Shown here piece by piece: positions 24,341 to 36,461 of a stretch of 40,502 nucleotides of DNA. Position 1 is the first letter of the stretch. Every line of letters starts with the position of its first letter. The stretch covers positions 41,324-81,825 of the forward strand of contig JAQIFP010000018.1 of assembly GCA_030141585.1 (NCBI GenBank). Reading direction: 5' to 3'. The notes under the pieces are model-generated. The model searched no databases, was not told the origin of the DNA, and saw nothing but the letters and a program-made list of their open reading frames with translations. This stretch comes from Ophryocystis elektroscirrha (Eukaryota > Apicomplexa > Conoidasida > Neogregarinorida > Ophryocystidae). A program made the translations under genes and the position numbers.

Positions 24341-27230
24341 ATATAAATATGTGTATATGTATAGTACTAAAAAAGTTTCCTTGATATTAAATTGATATTA
24401 CATTATTTATATTATCAGCTCAAATAAATAACAAAGATTTAATATATATATATATATATATATTAATGTTTGTATGAGCGTAAAGTACAGCAAACAGAGG
24501 GTTTTTTTTTTAATAATTATATACTTAATTTTGCACCAAATATTAAAAAGTTATAATCAATAACTTAGTATAATAATAGCTTAGTAGCATTAAGCATTCT
24601 TATTAAACTTATATTGATTGTTCTGTAATTTATTAGGCTGTATCATTCAGGTTGTTTACATGCTACATTTGCAAGTGTAGCGGCAACGTTTTATTTATAT
24701 AAATATCGCGCATTGAAGAATGATACAAAACCCCAAACCTTTATTGAGCAAAGTCCGGTAATTAATATAAAAAAAGGAGTAAAAAAAATTCAATTACCTC
24801 GGTTAAATTTAAAAAATTGTCAAGCCCCACTATCTGCTTACGGTATACTTCCATGGTCCGAAAGAAACCTTGAGAACTTTTCAATAGACTCAGAAACTTA
24901 TATGACATCTTATACAAAAAAAAGTTCTCAAGATATAAGCAACCGTCTCCATGTCTATGGTTCGAGAGAGATTAAAGAAAACCCCACTTCAAGAAGCACT
25001 GAAAAACCTCTAAAATCAGAATCTACGCCAAACTCAGCCCCTAAATGGCAAACGCTAAATTATTCAAACACAGACAAACCTCTTGTATCTGTTAATTGCG
25101 TTTCAGAGTCTGAATTTGATTATTTTGTGAACTCAAGCAAGTATTTTGGATTGCACGATTATATTGAGGAATATAAAAAGTATCCATTCAAAGATGTCGT
25201 ATCAATGCTAAATTATACGCTGCCATGTACTTTCATGCTTTTAAAATATTTGCTAAAGCATCCTAATAACGTTTTTTTAACGTTTCCCGATATTGATGAA
25301 AAATATAGACACAGTAATAGAAAACCCAATTTGCAAGACACTTTTCTATGGGTATCCAAATTATTACAATCAAACTTCAATGGGCCTTTTTGCATAATTT
25401 ATGCACTGATGAATAGTAGTGAGTTCGAATTAATAAAAAAAAAAAAAAATACTCAAAAGTTATTTCAAAATAAATTTGATTATATATTATGTTCAATAAT
25501 ATTCTCAAAATCTCCTAAAATCAAAATAACAAAAAAAATTGCTTCTGGATCAACGTATAATGTATACAAAACTTCATTAATGAAATATATCTGTAAAATT
25601 ACTAATGTACCGACTCCAAATGAGATAGATCAATTATTTCCGCTTAGCGGTAGTTTCCCTGTAATTAAATTATACTGTACTGCATAAAGTAGTGAAATCT
25701 AGATAACAAATTCTCAACTACTACTACCTATACATACAAAAACCTTATACGTCTAGTCTTTTTTTATAGACGTAATATTTCTACTTAGAATAGCTTTATT
25801 ATTAATTGCTCTGTTTTAGTTGCAAATCCCAACAATATTTAGAAAAATATTTTTCGAATTGATGTATATTGATTGCTGCAAACAAATCACACCGTGCTTG
25901 AAGTATTCCACGCGAATGTATGATGAAGTTTATTTGATCATTCACGAATATCCCTTTACTTTAGAAAATAAATTAAAAAATATGTACACGCAGCTTCTTA
26001 CAATAAAATTATCAACAAAAAAACACACTTTTTCCGGTTTAAAGTTTTTCTTAAAAATTCTTAAAATGCAGCGTAAACTTGTCGAAAATGTTTCCACACT
26101 TCATCGAAAAGGTATAATCCACAATGACATCAATCTGAAGAATATTGTGACTGACAAAAGCTTCTATCAAATTAAGTTTATTGACTTCAGTAAGGTTTTT
26201 TATGATACCGTATATTACATAGTCTTTAAAATAACATATGTATTAATATTTCAATAAATTGTATATATATAGTTTGAAAATAATATTATTTATAAATATT
26301 TTTCTTTAAAAAAATTAATCATGTACGAGCATAATTATGGATAGGTGAATCTGTATGCGTTGAAGAAACTAATGATTTGTTATTTGAAGTTATTCGAAAA
26401 TGGATTCCTTCAATAAATGAAAATGTTTCTATGTTTCACAAATTTACAGGACCTTGTGATATTTACACAAGTCCGGAATACATGACAGAGCTTATTCCTT
26501 CGTTTTCCCATGATGTTTGGTGCGTGGGGCAGGTTATGTTTTGTTCTCTTACGGGCAGGACAGTTAGAGAGATTTATTCCGATACACCAGGGCTATATAG
26601 CGAGCTTGAAAATCTTATCAATATGAAGCAGTTTCAAAAGTTATTAACAATTCCTGAATCCATAAAACATAGTTACTATACAAAGTTTCATTCCAATTTC
26701 TTAAAGAAGGTAATATAAGTTTACAGTAATAAAAATCTACACTATGATTTAACTAGTTAAACAGTTATTTATATAGCATAATAATTGTATTTGCATATTT
26801 GTATAATTAAGACATAATTTAAATGAGTCTATTATATTAATAATTACTGATATAAAAAGAAAAAAATTATTTTGTTTGTACATCTTTTTTTTAGCAGAAT
26901 TTTACATATAAAAAATATGCACTCCCTTCTTCAATATTCTTGTTACTAACTAATATGAAACTTGTAACTAACTGTTAGAATAATGTTAATAACTAGAAGT
27001 TGAATATAATTGAAATAGCTTAGTTTTGTATACTAAAACAAAAAATAATACGAGATTATTTGTAGATAATTAAAGAATTTACAAATAGTAAATCAATTGC
27101 TTCTTTAATATCTAATACATTGGATCCGATTTTCGTTTCTATATTTAAGACAGACATGCATTCAAGAATGCAACTGGCTCATGTAAAAGACCGTATCAAT
27201 TTGCTTATAAAGAAGCTTGAAAAAATCTGA
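23313..27230 (+). CDS. Divergent protein kinase with a long unique N-terminal region
   Basis: Exons 23313-23616, 23998-24271, 24637-25660, 25820-26189, 26345-26709 and 27066-27230 join in phase to 833 aa. The kinase domain lies at about residues 490-833. It has a glycine-loop-like IASGSTYNVYK with only one of the usual glycines, then YICKIT with the candidate ATP-binding Lys. The catalytic loop is IIHNDINLKN (HND where HRD is usual), the metal site DFS replaces DFG, SPE stands for APE, and the F-helix motif is DVWCVGQVMF. The catalytic Asp, Asn and metal-binding Asp are all kept, so activity is possible. The first 490 residues are hydrophobic early and then Ser/Thr/Pro/Lys-rich; I do not recognise them. 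The start is uncertain because an upstream exon is possible. The stop touches the TFIIB stop with no bases between. The subfamily is not assignable. Confidence 0.82.
23617..23997 (+). other. 381-nt intron 1 of the kinase gene
   Basis: Bounded by TTCTGGG|GTATGT and TTACATAG|AC, with phase 1 on both sides, creating GAC. AT-rich, with short TATATA tracts. No other feature seen. Confidence 0.6.
24297..24336. repeat. (TA)n array in intron 2 of the kinase gene
   Basis: A roughly 38-bp alternating TA tract in intron 24272-24636. A second tract of about 20 bp lies near 24442-24462. Confidence 0.9.
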
Positions 27231-28053
27231 TTATACTTTAGTAGGGTTAAAATTAGGAGGTAGCAGCTCTTTAGATATGGGTAATAATTCCTTTATATAT
27301 TTTATCAATGTATATAAACATTTACCCTATATACAGATATAACTGTTGAAGCACTGGTTCTGGCTGCCATAGCAATTTCGTAAGCATCAATGCCAAGTTG
27401 ACAAAGTTGAGTTATAAGATAAACGCAACCAGCAGCAATGGCATTTGTTCTGTATCTGATCATTTATACAAAAAAATTCACTAGTTTACGTTTTATTGAC
27501 ATATAACTGAGCTTTTTTACTCACTGCCTTCGAAGCTGTTGCAACTTCTTCACTAAGCTGCAATGTTTGGCAAACTTGAGGCTGCCAAAGCGCTAAATTA
27601 GTTTAACAAAATTACTATTAACGTTAAATCAAAGGAGGAAACATTCATAGGTTGATTTCTAGGCGGAAGAAGTTTTTTGATGCGATTAATTGCTCGACCA
27701 AGCTCCTTTTCTTTAAAAGAACAATTAAACGTAATTAATTCTTTCAAAGAACGCGGAGCTTGTTCTTCACGACAAGCCAGATATATGACGCTCAACATGT
27801 ATAATTCTCCTGTACGGTTTCTTAGTTGATCAGCTGTTTGTAAATCTTTTACAATATCTTTACAACGCTCCTTTTGTTGTACACATATTTTTGACAGCAT
27901 TTTCGTAATATTACTGAATACTTATACTACGCATAGCTTTCAATTGTATTATAATAATTGCTTGTAATTATCATATTCACCATTTTATTCATTTAATGGC
28001 CAAAATTAATCACTAAATCTTGATATATATAATAACACTTTACATTTAAATAT

Positions 28054-28087
<34 letters not shown>

Positions 28088-28794
28088 ACATATATATATG
28101 TATATATTTATATGTAGTATATGTACATGTAACCATTTTCTGTTTAAACTACAATAAATTGCTGCTTTATTATACCAGAATATTCTCTCTTAGGTTAAAA
28201 TAGTCTGCAATCTGACGTAAATTTGCAAAAGCAGTAGTTATCATTTTGTCGCCACCTGCTAACCCCTAAAAGTATTGATATAAATTGTTATATAACTTAC
28301 TGTTGCCATCTCATGTGTCTGAGAAAGACGTGTATATTTTTTATCCCCTCCCATAAGTGTAGTGCCTTGAACACTTCCAACTTGAAGCCATACGTCATTT
28401 GGACCACCAACTCTAGAACGATCAACAGCTCCACTTCCGCCATCAGTTGGTGAAAAACTTCTCCATTCTTGCTCCATGCTCATAACACGAGCTTCCAGGA
28501 TCAATCCACATCGTGAGCACAATTCGTCCCCGTTTGAATTGTCTAATATAACAATTTTTATAAATGATATTATGTAAATAAAAAAGTTTTCTGTTCATAC
28601 ATTTTTTATTATGACTTTTGCATGTACTTTACGTAAGATTTATAGGTATTAAAATTTACAATAATTATATAAAAATATGGAAATTTACCTACTATAATAA
28701 TGGACGATTCCACGCAATTCGGACAGACTGATTCTTTTTTACCTTTTGTGAACGTTTGGAGACGCTTTGGATTTGGTACATAGGCTTGTGTCAT
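27231..28794 (-). CDS. GTF2B: Transcription initiation factor TFIIB
   Basis: TFIIB bridges TBP and RNA polymerase II at the core promoter. Exons in transcript order: 28794-28689, 28542-28301, 28265-28176, 27870-27616, 27581-27490, 27455-27326, 27290-27231, giving 324 aa; human has 316. The zinc ribbon uses CPNC and CSRC either side of intron 1; the B-reader EWRSFSP follows. The first cyclin fold has MITTAFANLRQIADYFNLRE and MLSVIYLACREEQAPRSLKE; the second has LSEEVATASKAV and YRTNAIAAGCVYLITQ; VYRELLP begins the C-terminus. The exon 3-4 acceptor was set by exact length agreement with human TFIIB between NIL and the YLACR motif. Introns of 35, 34, 34 and 35 nt occur. It is divergent from SEC24 (225 nt) and abuts the kinase stop. 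Confidence 0.95.
27871..28175 (-). other. 305-nt intron 3 of TFIIB
   Basis: Contains a long TA/TACA-rich microsatellite region at about 28051-28110. Other acceptor-like AGs occur just upstream of the chosen one on the minus strand, but they break the frame or add residues relative to the family. Confidence 0.6.
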
Positions 28795-29019
28795 ACCGTA
28801 TCAGGTACACTACAAAAATTGTGTATATATTACTGTAATATGCAAAATCTTTAAAACCGCAAAAAATATATTATTAGTATTAAGGTATAAATGAAAAAAT
28901 TTACAATTTAGTTACACTTGTATTTTTTCGCAGTTGAAAATTATAGAATTGCTGATGACGCTTTAGTGTAGATAAGCATAATTATATTTAATTTTTAGAT
29001 ACCATTACACGTAACATTA
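28795..29019. promoter_or_regulatory. Shared upstream region between divergent TFIIB and SEC24
   Basis: 225 nt between two start codons. AT-rich, with no element I can name. Assigned as a bidirectional promoter region by position. Confidence 0.4.
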
Positions 29020-30372
29020 ATGCAGTCGTACAATAATCATCAATATGCTGCAAGAATACAGCAACCCAAATACGGTACTTCATCCCAAGTCGCCGAGCCA
29101 ATAAATCAATTTTCGACATCTCATAATTATCCTAACCACATGAGTGATGAGTCATATAAAGCAAAGCCTTACGGTTATTCGGAATCACAACAACCTTTAG
29201 GCACTTTTAATAAATTCTCAGAACCCCAAATTACGGTTCCAAAAAAAATTGTTCCAACCGTTCCAAAAATGGCTAAAGTTTATATGTCTATGTCGCCTAA
29301 TAATTCAAATATTTTAGACACCTCTATTAGCTCTTATCGTAAAGTAGGACCACCACCTTTTCCGAATAATGCGTTTAAAGCACCTCAATATTCTCAGGAA
29401 TATAACTCGAAATTTCCAGAACAACAGCATCCTATCAAACCTCCTCCAGTTACTATTTTTAAAATACCAAATGCAATGCCTCCAAGCGCTGCTTCAACAC
29501 TGACACCAGCATTTCCTTTACAGGAAAATAGCAATTCAGAGATTAAAGATAGTTTTCCTCCTTATAACGGCATCCAGCAAAATATTAACAGCTACCCGTT
29601 AGGAGGAGAATCTACACAAATGCCGTATAAAGATGCCTCTTACTCGTATAAAAATAATGCACATATGATTCCACCAATGAATCCACTGTTCGCCAAAAAC
29701 GAACCTCAAAATACAGCATCTGGTTTTGTAAATTATCAGTCGGAAAACATAATGCCCAATTTCAATATGCAGCATCAACCGATTTCAGACAATTTTTTGG
29801 CTGATACTTCTGCTCCTGTTGAATTTATTGCTCCGACACTCTCTATATTACCTTCAACTAAGACAGCTAGAAAATCTTTAAATATGCCTATAGGTTAGAC
29901 CAAAATTCGTATGTTCAAATACACTATAAAATTGCACGCACATATATATATATATATATATATATATGTTGCAATTCATTGAATATATATATATATTTTT
30001 GATTTTATAATAAATTTTTTTTTCACAAGGATTTTCCATCCATCCGCTTGCTTTACAGTCTAAGGAAATTCCTGAGATTAATTATGGTAATATTTTTTTA
30101 CTAAGAATGTAATACTAGCATCAATTTTATATTTAATATAACGTTATTTATTTTTGTAAAGTAACAATTATTCATATTTACACTTAAGAAATTATAAGAC
30201 TACGAGCTTTTCTCAATTATAAGAAATTTATGGGTGCTTTTTATTATTATTATAATTATTTTATATATATACATATAAGTATATGTTTATTCATATTTAT
30301 AAGTCAATAAATATATATAAGTTCAATTATAACTTAATATTATATTCATAAGTCAATATATATGTGAATTTC

Positions 30373-30422
<50 letters not shown>

Positions 30423-31958
30423 CATATAAATATATATACATATAAGGATACATATATTTATATGTATATATATGTACATATATATTTATTTTTATATGTT
30501 AATATAAATATTCAATTGCAAGTCAATTTTGTACACAACTAAATGATTGATGGGTTCTAGGCATCGCTTACGAATAAATTAGCCTTGCTTGGTTTATAAT
30601 TAAAAAAAAAAAAAAATTGTTTTACATAAATAAATATATACAATAAATTTTTTCTACTTAATATTCTAGTTGGAATTAGGAAAAGTAATAAGATGCTCTC
30701 AATGTCGAACTTATGTGAATGCTTTTGTTCAATGGGATTCCGCTGGTAGAAGGTGGACTTGCAATTTGTGTTTCTTCGTCAACGATTGTCCTCAGCATTA
30801 TCAAGGACCTACAGATGAAACAGTAATTAAGAGTTAATTATAAATAAATGAATTGTATAGGGCAAAAGAGCGGATAGATTTGAGCGTAAAGAACTAAGTT
30901 CTGGTGTATATGAATTAATTGCATCAGCAGATTATATGATCCGTCCTCCACAGCCCCCCACATTTCTGGTAATATATAGCACAATTGATATATGATATAT
31001 ACTCCAATACAAAAAGTCATTAAATATTATTATATAACTTAATATATAAAAATATACTCCAGTGCATCTTATAAAAGATTTTATGTAAAATTAGTTGAAA
31101 CGTAAATCAGCGAATTTACTGTAATAATGTCTTCAGTTCCTAATTGACGTAACTGCTATGTCAATCGGTTCTGGCTTACTTCCAGTTGTATGTCAAGGAA
31201 TCAAAAAAGCAATTTTGAGCGGAAATATTCCTGGTAAAGAACGGGCCTTAATCGCAATCATGACTTATGATTCTTCAATTCATTTTTATAAAGTAAACGA
31301 TGACAAAATAAACATTTCTGTTGTCACATCAATTGATGATGTTTTTGTGCCCTTTCCCGAAGGTGCCTTTCTAAATGTAGCTGAGAATGAAGCAGTAAGT
31401 TTTACCGATATTTTGAAAAGAGTATTTATAGGCTTTGCTTCATTTATTGACTGAATTACCTCAAATGTGGTTACGCCAGCGGGTAACTGAATCCTGCATG
31501 GGATCAGCCATAAAAGCTGCATATTTGGTGATGAAACAATGGGGAGGGCGTTTGATGGTTTTTGCATCTACCATTCCCATAGTCGGAGAACTTGTTTTGA
31601 ATAGTAGTAGAAATGAAGCTTCTTCTAGCAAAGATCCTCAATTTTTGTTAAAACCTTTAAATCATTCATACTCAAATTTGTCTAAAGATATTATTCACGC
31701 ACAAATATCAGTTGATTTCTTTATATGTGCACTACCGTTCCAACAAACTCCACTTTCTATAGATCTTCCAACTCTTGCACCTTTGGCTAAACTTACTGGT
31801 GGTGAGATATATTACTATCCTGGTTTCAATGCTGCTTCATTTGGGGACAAGTTAAGAGAAGAAATTGTTCATTCAATCTTAAGACCAATAGCGTAAGTCA
31901 TTTTATACAGTAATTTTTATTATATATATTTTAAATATATACGTGGCTGTAAATTAAT

Positions 31959-31999
<41 letters not shown>

Positions 32000-34250
32000 G
32001 CTAATGACTTTATTCTAAGTTGTCAGTTATCAATTATAATAATTCTACATGAATTTAAATTTATTAACTGTTTTCTCATACCAAAATAAATTATAGGTGG
32101 GAAGCTGTGATGCGAGCTAGAATAAGTCGAGGATGGAAAATCAACGATTGGTACGGCCATTTCAGTCTAAGAAACGGAGATTTAATGGTCTTGCCCACTT
32201 GTCATGCAGATCAAAGTTTCACTTTAGCTTTCGACTTGGAGAATGACGTGAGATAATATAATAACATCTATATATTATTTTAGACTGCTCTTGATTCTAT
32301 TGTATATATACAATTTGCACTGTTGTATACAAATTCGTTTGGAGAGCGTCGTATCCGCATAGCTACCACAGGACTAAATACTTCATCTAATGTCTCAGAT
32401 TGCTTAAATTCCCTTAATGAATTTGCTTTTATGACTTTAGTAGCACAAAAAGCTATAAAAATGGTAATCATATTTTTATTATTAAATTTGTATGTTATAT
32501 TTACATGTTATATATATATTAGACATATGTATATATATAGATATAGATATATAGATATATATAAATAAATATATATATATATATAACAAACTTAAATTTG
32601 ATGCGTTACTTATACGCAGGCTGAAGAAACAAATTTAGCGGACGCTAGAAAGTTTATTCAATCAACTTGCACTACTGTTTATAAACAAATCTCAAAATAT
32701 CAAGAATCACAAAAAATTATACCTTATTGTTTACTTGGGTTAATCAAAAGTACTGCGTTTCAAGATAACCGTAAAAGTATGATTATATATACTAATCTAA
32801 AAAATAACTGAATGTTGACAATTAATAAATTATATTAATACTTTAGTAACTGCGGATATGCGTTGCGCTAGTTGGGCAAGAATGTCAACTTTGTCTTTAA
32901 GAGAATTGAAAGCCTTATTTATACCTCGTTTATTCTCTCTACATGATATGCCCGAAGATGCTGGACTCCCGGGCCCAGCGTAAAAATGCATTATAAAACT
33001 ATTTTTTCAGAGGAGAGACTATTTTACCAAATACACTTGCATTAACGGGAGGCAGTTTGTCTCAGGCGGGTATCTATCTAGTTGAAGATGGTGAAATAAT
33101 GGTCATTTGGATTGGCAGGTAAATAAATATATATAGTAGTGTAAAAGTATCATACATTAATGTTATGATAAATAGTATTAATAAAGCATATGTACACACA
33201 TATATATATATATATATATATTGTAATTACATTTAAGTTGTATGAGATTAAATAAGCAACTTAGTAACTATACAAAATTCTATTAAAATTTTAGCTCTGC
33301 TGATTCCAAATTGGTCTATGATGTGTTTGGTACTGAAAATCTAGATACTATGGGATCAATTAACAATGATCAGTTTCTTGGAACTACAGGGTCTCGTTTA
33401 AGTATTCGTGTTGCAGCTATAATTAATGCAATCCGCTCTCAAAGAAAACCATTTATGCAGCTGCATATAGTGAAACAAGGTTCTTCGAATGAAATACTGT
33501 AAATCAGTTTATTAATTTGAAAAAATGATTTCAGATTATTTAATTTGCTTATTGAAGATCGCACTCAAGGATGCAATTTAACATTAAGTAGTATACTACA
33601 AACAGGTAATCATTGAAAAGAAAAAAAAAATATTTTTTGAAGGTGTGAAGCAAATTAATCCAGCTGCGAAGTCGATAAATGCAGCTTCTTATAATGCAGC
33701 TCCAGTACCAAGTCATAATGGCGTTAATGGTGCTGCTCCTTTTTCTTATAAACAACCTCCTCCACTAAATAAGACAAACCCATCTACCGCGAATAGCCAG
33801 CCCATGCCTCCTCCCTCACCAGCTAATATCATAGGACCCCCTCCAGTTCATACAGCTGGACATTATCGGGCTGAAAATTTAATAAACGCTCCACCAGGAA
33901 TATCTCCTCCTATAGCTGAGCAACCATTGGGAGGACCATCTCCACTATTAGGACAGTCAATTAATCGTCTTCCAATAACTGGTCAGCAGATGCCTCTTTC
34001 TTCAACAGGAATAAACCCCACTGGGCCACCAAATACACAGGTTTATAGATCAGTTCCTGAGCATCTGAAAACCAGCTATAATCCTTTATTCAAAAAACCT
34101 ATGGCTCCTAAAATGCCTGTAACTTCAATGCCATCTGATAAATCTTTTCCAAATCCTAGTAGTTTTACAGGATCTTCTGAGGTGTCTTCTTCTCTGTACA
34201 CGCCTAAACATTACCCTTCTCCTTATCAGCCCAAATCTTACGCACCATAA
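29020..34250 (+). CDS. SEC24: SEC24, COPII cargo-adaptor subunit, with a proline-rich C-terminal tail
   Basis: Sec24 pairs with Sec23 in the inner COPII coat and selects cargo at the ER. Fourteen exons: 29020-29893, 30030-30086, 30680-30822, 30861-30968, 31137-31394, 31432-31892, 32097-32247, 32284-32463, 32620-32776, 32847-32979, 33011-33118, 33295-33498, 33535-33605, 33643-34250; 1170 aa. In order: a disordered N-terminus rich in Pro, Gln and Asn (1-300); a zinc finger with C-x2-C and C-x2-C (RCSQC, TCNLC; ~316-342); [18 protein letters not shown] opening the trunk; beta-sandwich and helical domains ([16 protein letters not shown]); and a gelsolin domain ([16 protein letters not shown]). 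Relatives end just after gelsolin, but here about 200 Pro-rich residues follow in an open terminal exon. Six introns are 31-38 nt. The stop is 77 nt from the convergent gene. Confidence 0.95.
30087..30679 (+). other. 593-nt intron 2 of SEC24
   Basis: Rich in (TA)n and TATACA repeats, with a pure TA tract at 30377-30418. The acceptor used (GGAATTAG|GAAAAG) gives [11 protein letters not shown]; an earlier AG 12 nt upstream (TTCTAG|TTGG) would break phase. Confidence 0.7.
31958..31996. repeat. (TA)n array in a SEC24 intron
   Basis: Alternating TA tract of roughly 38 bp in intron 31893-32096. Confidence 0.88.
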
Positions 34251-34327
34251 AAGTTATAAAAATAAATATTTTTATTAATATGAATTAATTTTGTTATTTT
34301 GAAATGAAAAACAAAATTTTGAAAATT

Positions 34328-35763
34328 TTATTCTAAAAATTTGTCCTTTTCATGCATATCACAGTTCAATAATTCATCTTTTTTTTCATGTAAATCATTG
34401 TGTTCTTCGTTTTCGTAAGAGGGTTTTTCCATTCCTTCTTCTGGGAGTGGAATACAAGATTTCTTAATAACAACTTCTTTTGCAAAACCTGGGGGTTGTT
34501 TATGCAGCGTTGAACTGAGCAAAATATCATCCAAATCTTCTAAGACAATATCAGATTCTTCACTTTCTAATTCTTCCCTGGTTCTGTCTATTGCTTCTGA
34601 CACTTCTTTTTGTATAAGATCCAATTCATCTTGATCAGAAAGCTTTCTAGAACTGATTTCTTCACTTAAAATTTCTTTAGTAGAGGATTCGTTTAACGAA
34701 ATTTCTTTTGTTTGGGTGCTTGGTGACTTTTTTAATTGTTCCGAGCCATTTTCTCGTTGATTTTGTTCTGCAACTGAATGTCATACACTTTACAAATCAA
34801 AGACTCTAACTGCACTTATAACAAATATATATTTTTAACGCAGTAACATTTCACGAATTTTGTAATTTTCGAAGTTCATTAATTATATATTCTGGTATTT
34901 GTAACAATCAAAACTACGTATATTCATGATATACACCTGTATATACAGATATACACATATACATATATATAGTGTATACATATATATAATTTATACATAT
35001 ATATAGTATATGCGTATATATAGTATACACACATATATACTTTGTATATACACATATACATCTATATAGTATATACATACATACACATATATAAAATCTA
35101 CATATACTCTTAATGTATTATATATACATGTATACACATGTACACATGTATATACATAGATACGCGAAAAAATCCGAGATTAAATAAATTATAGCAATAA
35201 ATTATGGTACATATTTTAATCCTTGCATTAATTAAGTTCTTGTATAAGTTTGCCTGAATGTTTTGTTGTTACCAAATGACTGATAACTGTAAACCCTATG
35301 ACTACTTATAAATTTTATTTTATATAGTTGAACATTAGTTACTGAAATAACAATAATGAATATAAATGCATTGAAGTAGGTCTATTGGTAAACTCTTTTT
35401 TGGTTACTTTAATTATTTCATATTTTAGTACCGGAAGAATTTGAGGATATAATGGATGCATTTTCCGACGCTTTGGAATCTCCATATAAAGCAATATCAG
35501 ACTTTTGCGACGCTAAATATAAAATATTGAAGAGTTTCTTTACTGCGTGAAATTTCTGAAAAATCTTTATTTTCTAAGTTCAGAGGTTGCTCTTCAAGCG
35601 GATAAGCGGGCCGTTCTAAGTCAGCGTTTTTTTGAAGAGCCTCTTGAAATTCTTTATCAGCTGATTCTCTATCATTCAATATGTCCGCTATAATAGGTTT
35701 AGAAGGCTGTAATAAGGTAGGGTTTTCGAGTGGTTTTTCTTCACCGTATAAATAATTGCCCAT
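34328..35763 (-). CDS. Small acidic, probably disordered/coiled protein of unknown function
   Basis: Exons 35763-35544, 35512-35432 and 34767-34328 join in phase (junctions A|CG and G|AA) to 246 aa. The protein begins MGNYLYGEEKPL. A Gly at position 2 and the short polar start recall N-myristoylated proteins, but residue 6 is Tyr rather than Ser/Thr/Ala/Gly/Cys/Asn, so the strict consensus is not met. The middle and C-terminus are rich in Glu, Asp, Lys and Ser, with an acidic segment SEESDIVLEDLDDILL and probable short coiled coils. I know no family match; ESCRT-III CHMP6 was considered because of MGN, and rejected because the helical core is missing. The first intron is 31 nt; the second is 664 nt and microsatellite-rich. 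It converges on SEC24 with a 77-nt gap. Confidence 0.7.
34768..35431 (-). other. 664-nt intron with TA/TACA microsatellite cluster
   Basis: About 34930-35160 is a dense patch of ATATAC/ATACAT repeats. No gene is visible on either strand. The donor (minus strand) is TCTTCCG|GTACTA and the acceptor is AGTTGCAG|AA. Confidence 0.65.
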
Positions 35764-36461
35764 TCTTAAATAGATTTTTTTTTCTTAATTTAAATGCATG
35801 CTCATAAATATACACAGTGTACTTAAACAAAATACTACCCTATTTGAACATACTAAAAAAATGAATTGCTGTATATTATCTCACTATTTTACTCTAAATG
35901 TATTTAATATTCAGTAATTTGTACAAAAATTATATAAATAATCTGTTTAGGTAACATGCTATAATTATGTACCTGAATTCAGTTATATATAAATGTATTT
36001 TTCTAATATTTTACATGATGAAAATTTTACTATTGACGCTTATTTCTAGTATATTCACTTTGTATTATTGTATAGTTATTTACGCACATAACCGTTTGTG
36101 CTTAAGTAATTATATATATATACGAGGTTGTATATACACGGTTATAAGCAACGATTTTAAGGATTATGAGATCTGAGTATCATTATTATATTTTGTGTTT
36201 ATTATAATTATATTATCAATAATATGTATATATATATATATACATAAAAATTGTACAGATGCCAAAACATATTTTCTGGTTTAAGCTTAATTTGTTAAAC
36301 TGAATATATTGGTATGAGAATAATTAAAATGAATAATAATTTAATGATTTGGACATAGAGACAAGCCAATTAAAAAATCAATGACAATATACAACGGCTA
36401 TATACGTGTATTTGTTAATTTACTAGTTTTGAATAAGTATACCTAAATCTAGATAAAAATA
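35764..36461. other. 698-nt gene-free upstream region between divergent genes
   Basis: AT-rich, with a (TA)n tract near 36225-36241. A 69-codon frame at 35967-36176 has low-complexity, Ile/Tyr-rich composition and is taken as noncoding. It must hold the promoters of the acidic-protein gene and PHAX, but no element can be named. Confidence 0.45.

Noticed and set aside
31286..31567. 93-codon open frame on the - strand
   Set aside because: Antisense to conserved SEC24 trunk exons.
34930..35160. Possible CRISPR-like or satellite array of ATATAC units
   Set aside because: Irregular microsatellite with no unique spacers, in a eukaryotic intron.
35967..36176. Open frame of 69 codons on the + strand
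   Set aside because: Ile/Tyr-rich low-complexity translation of TA-rich DNA, with no splice partner or family match.
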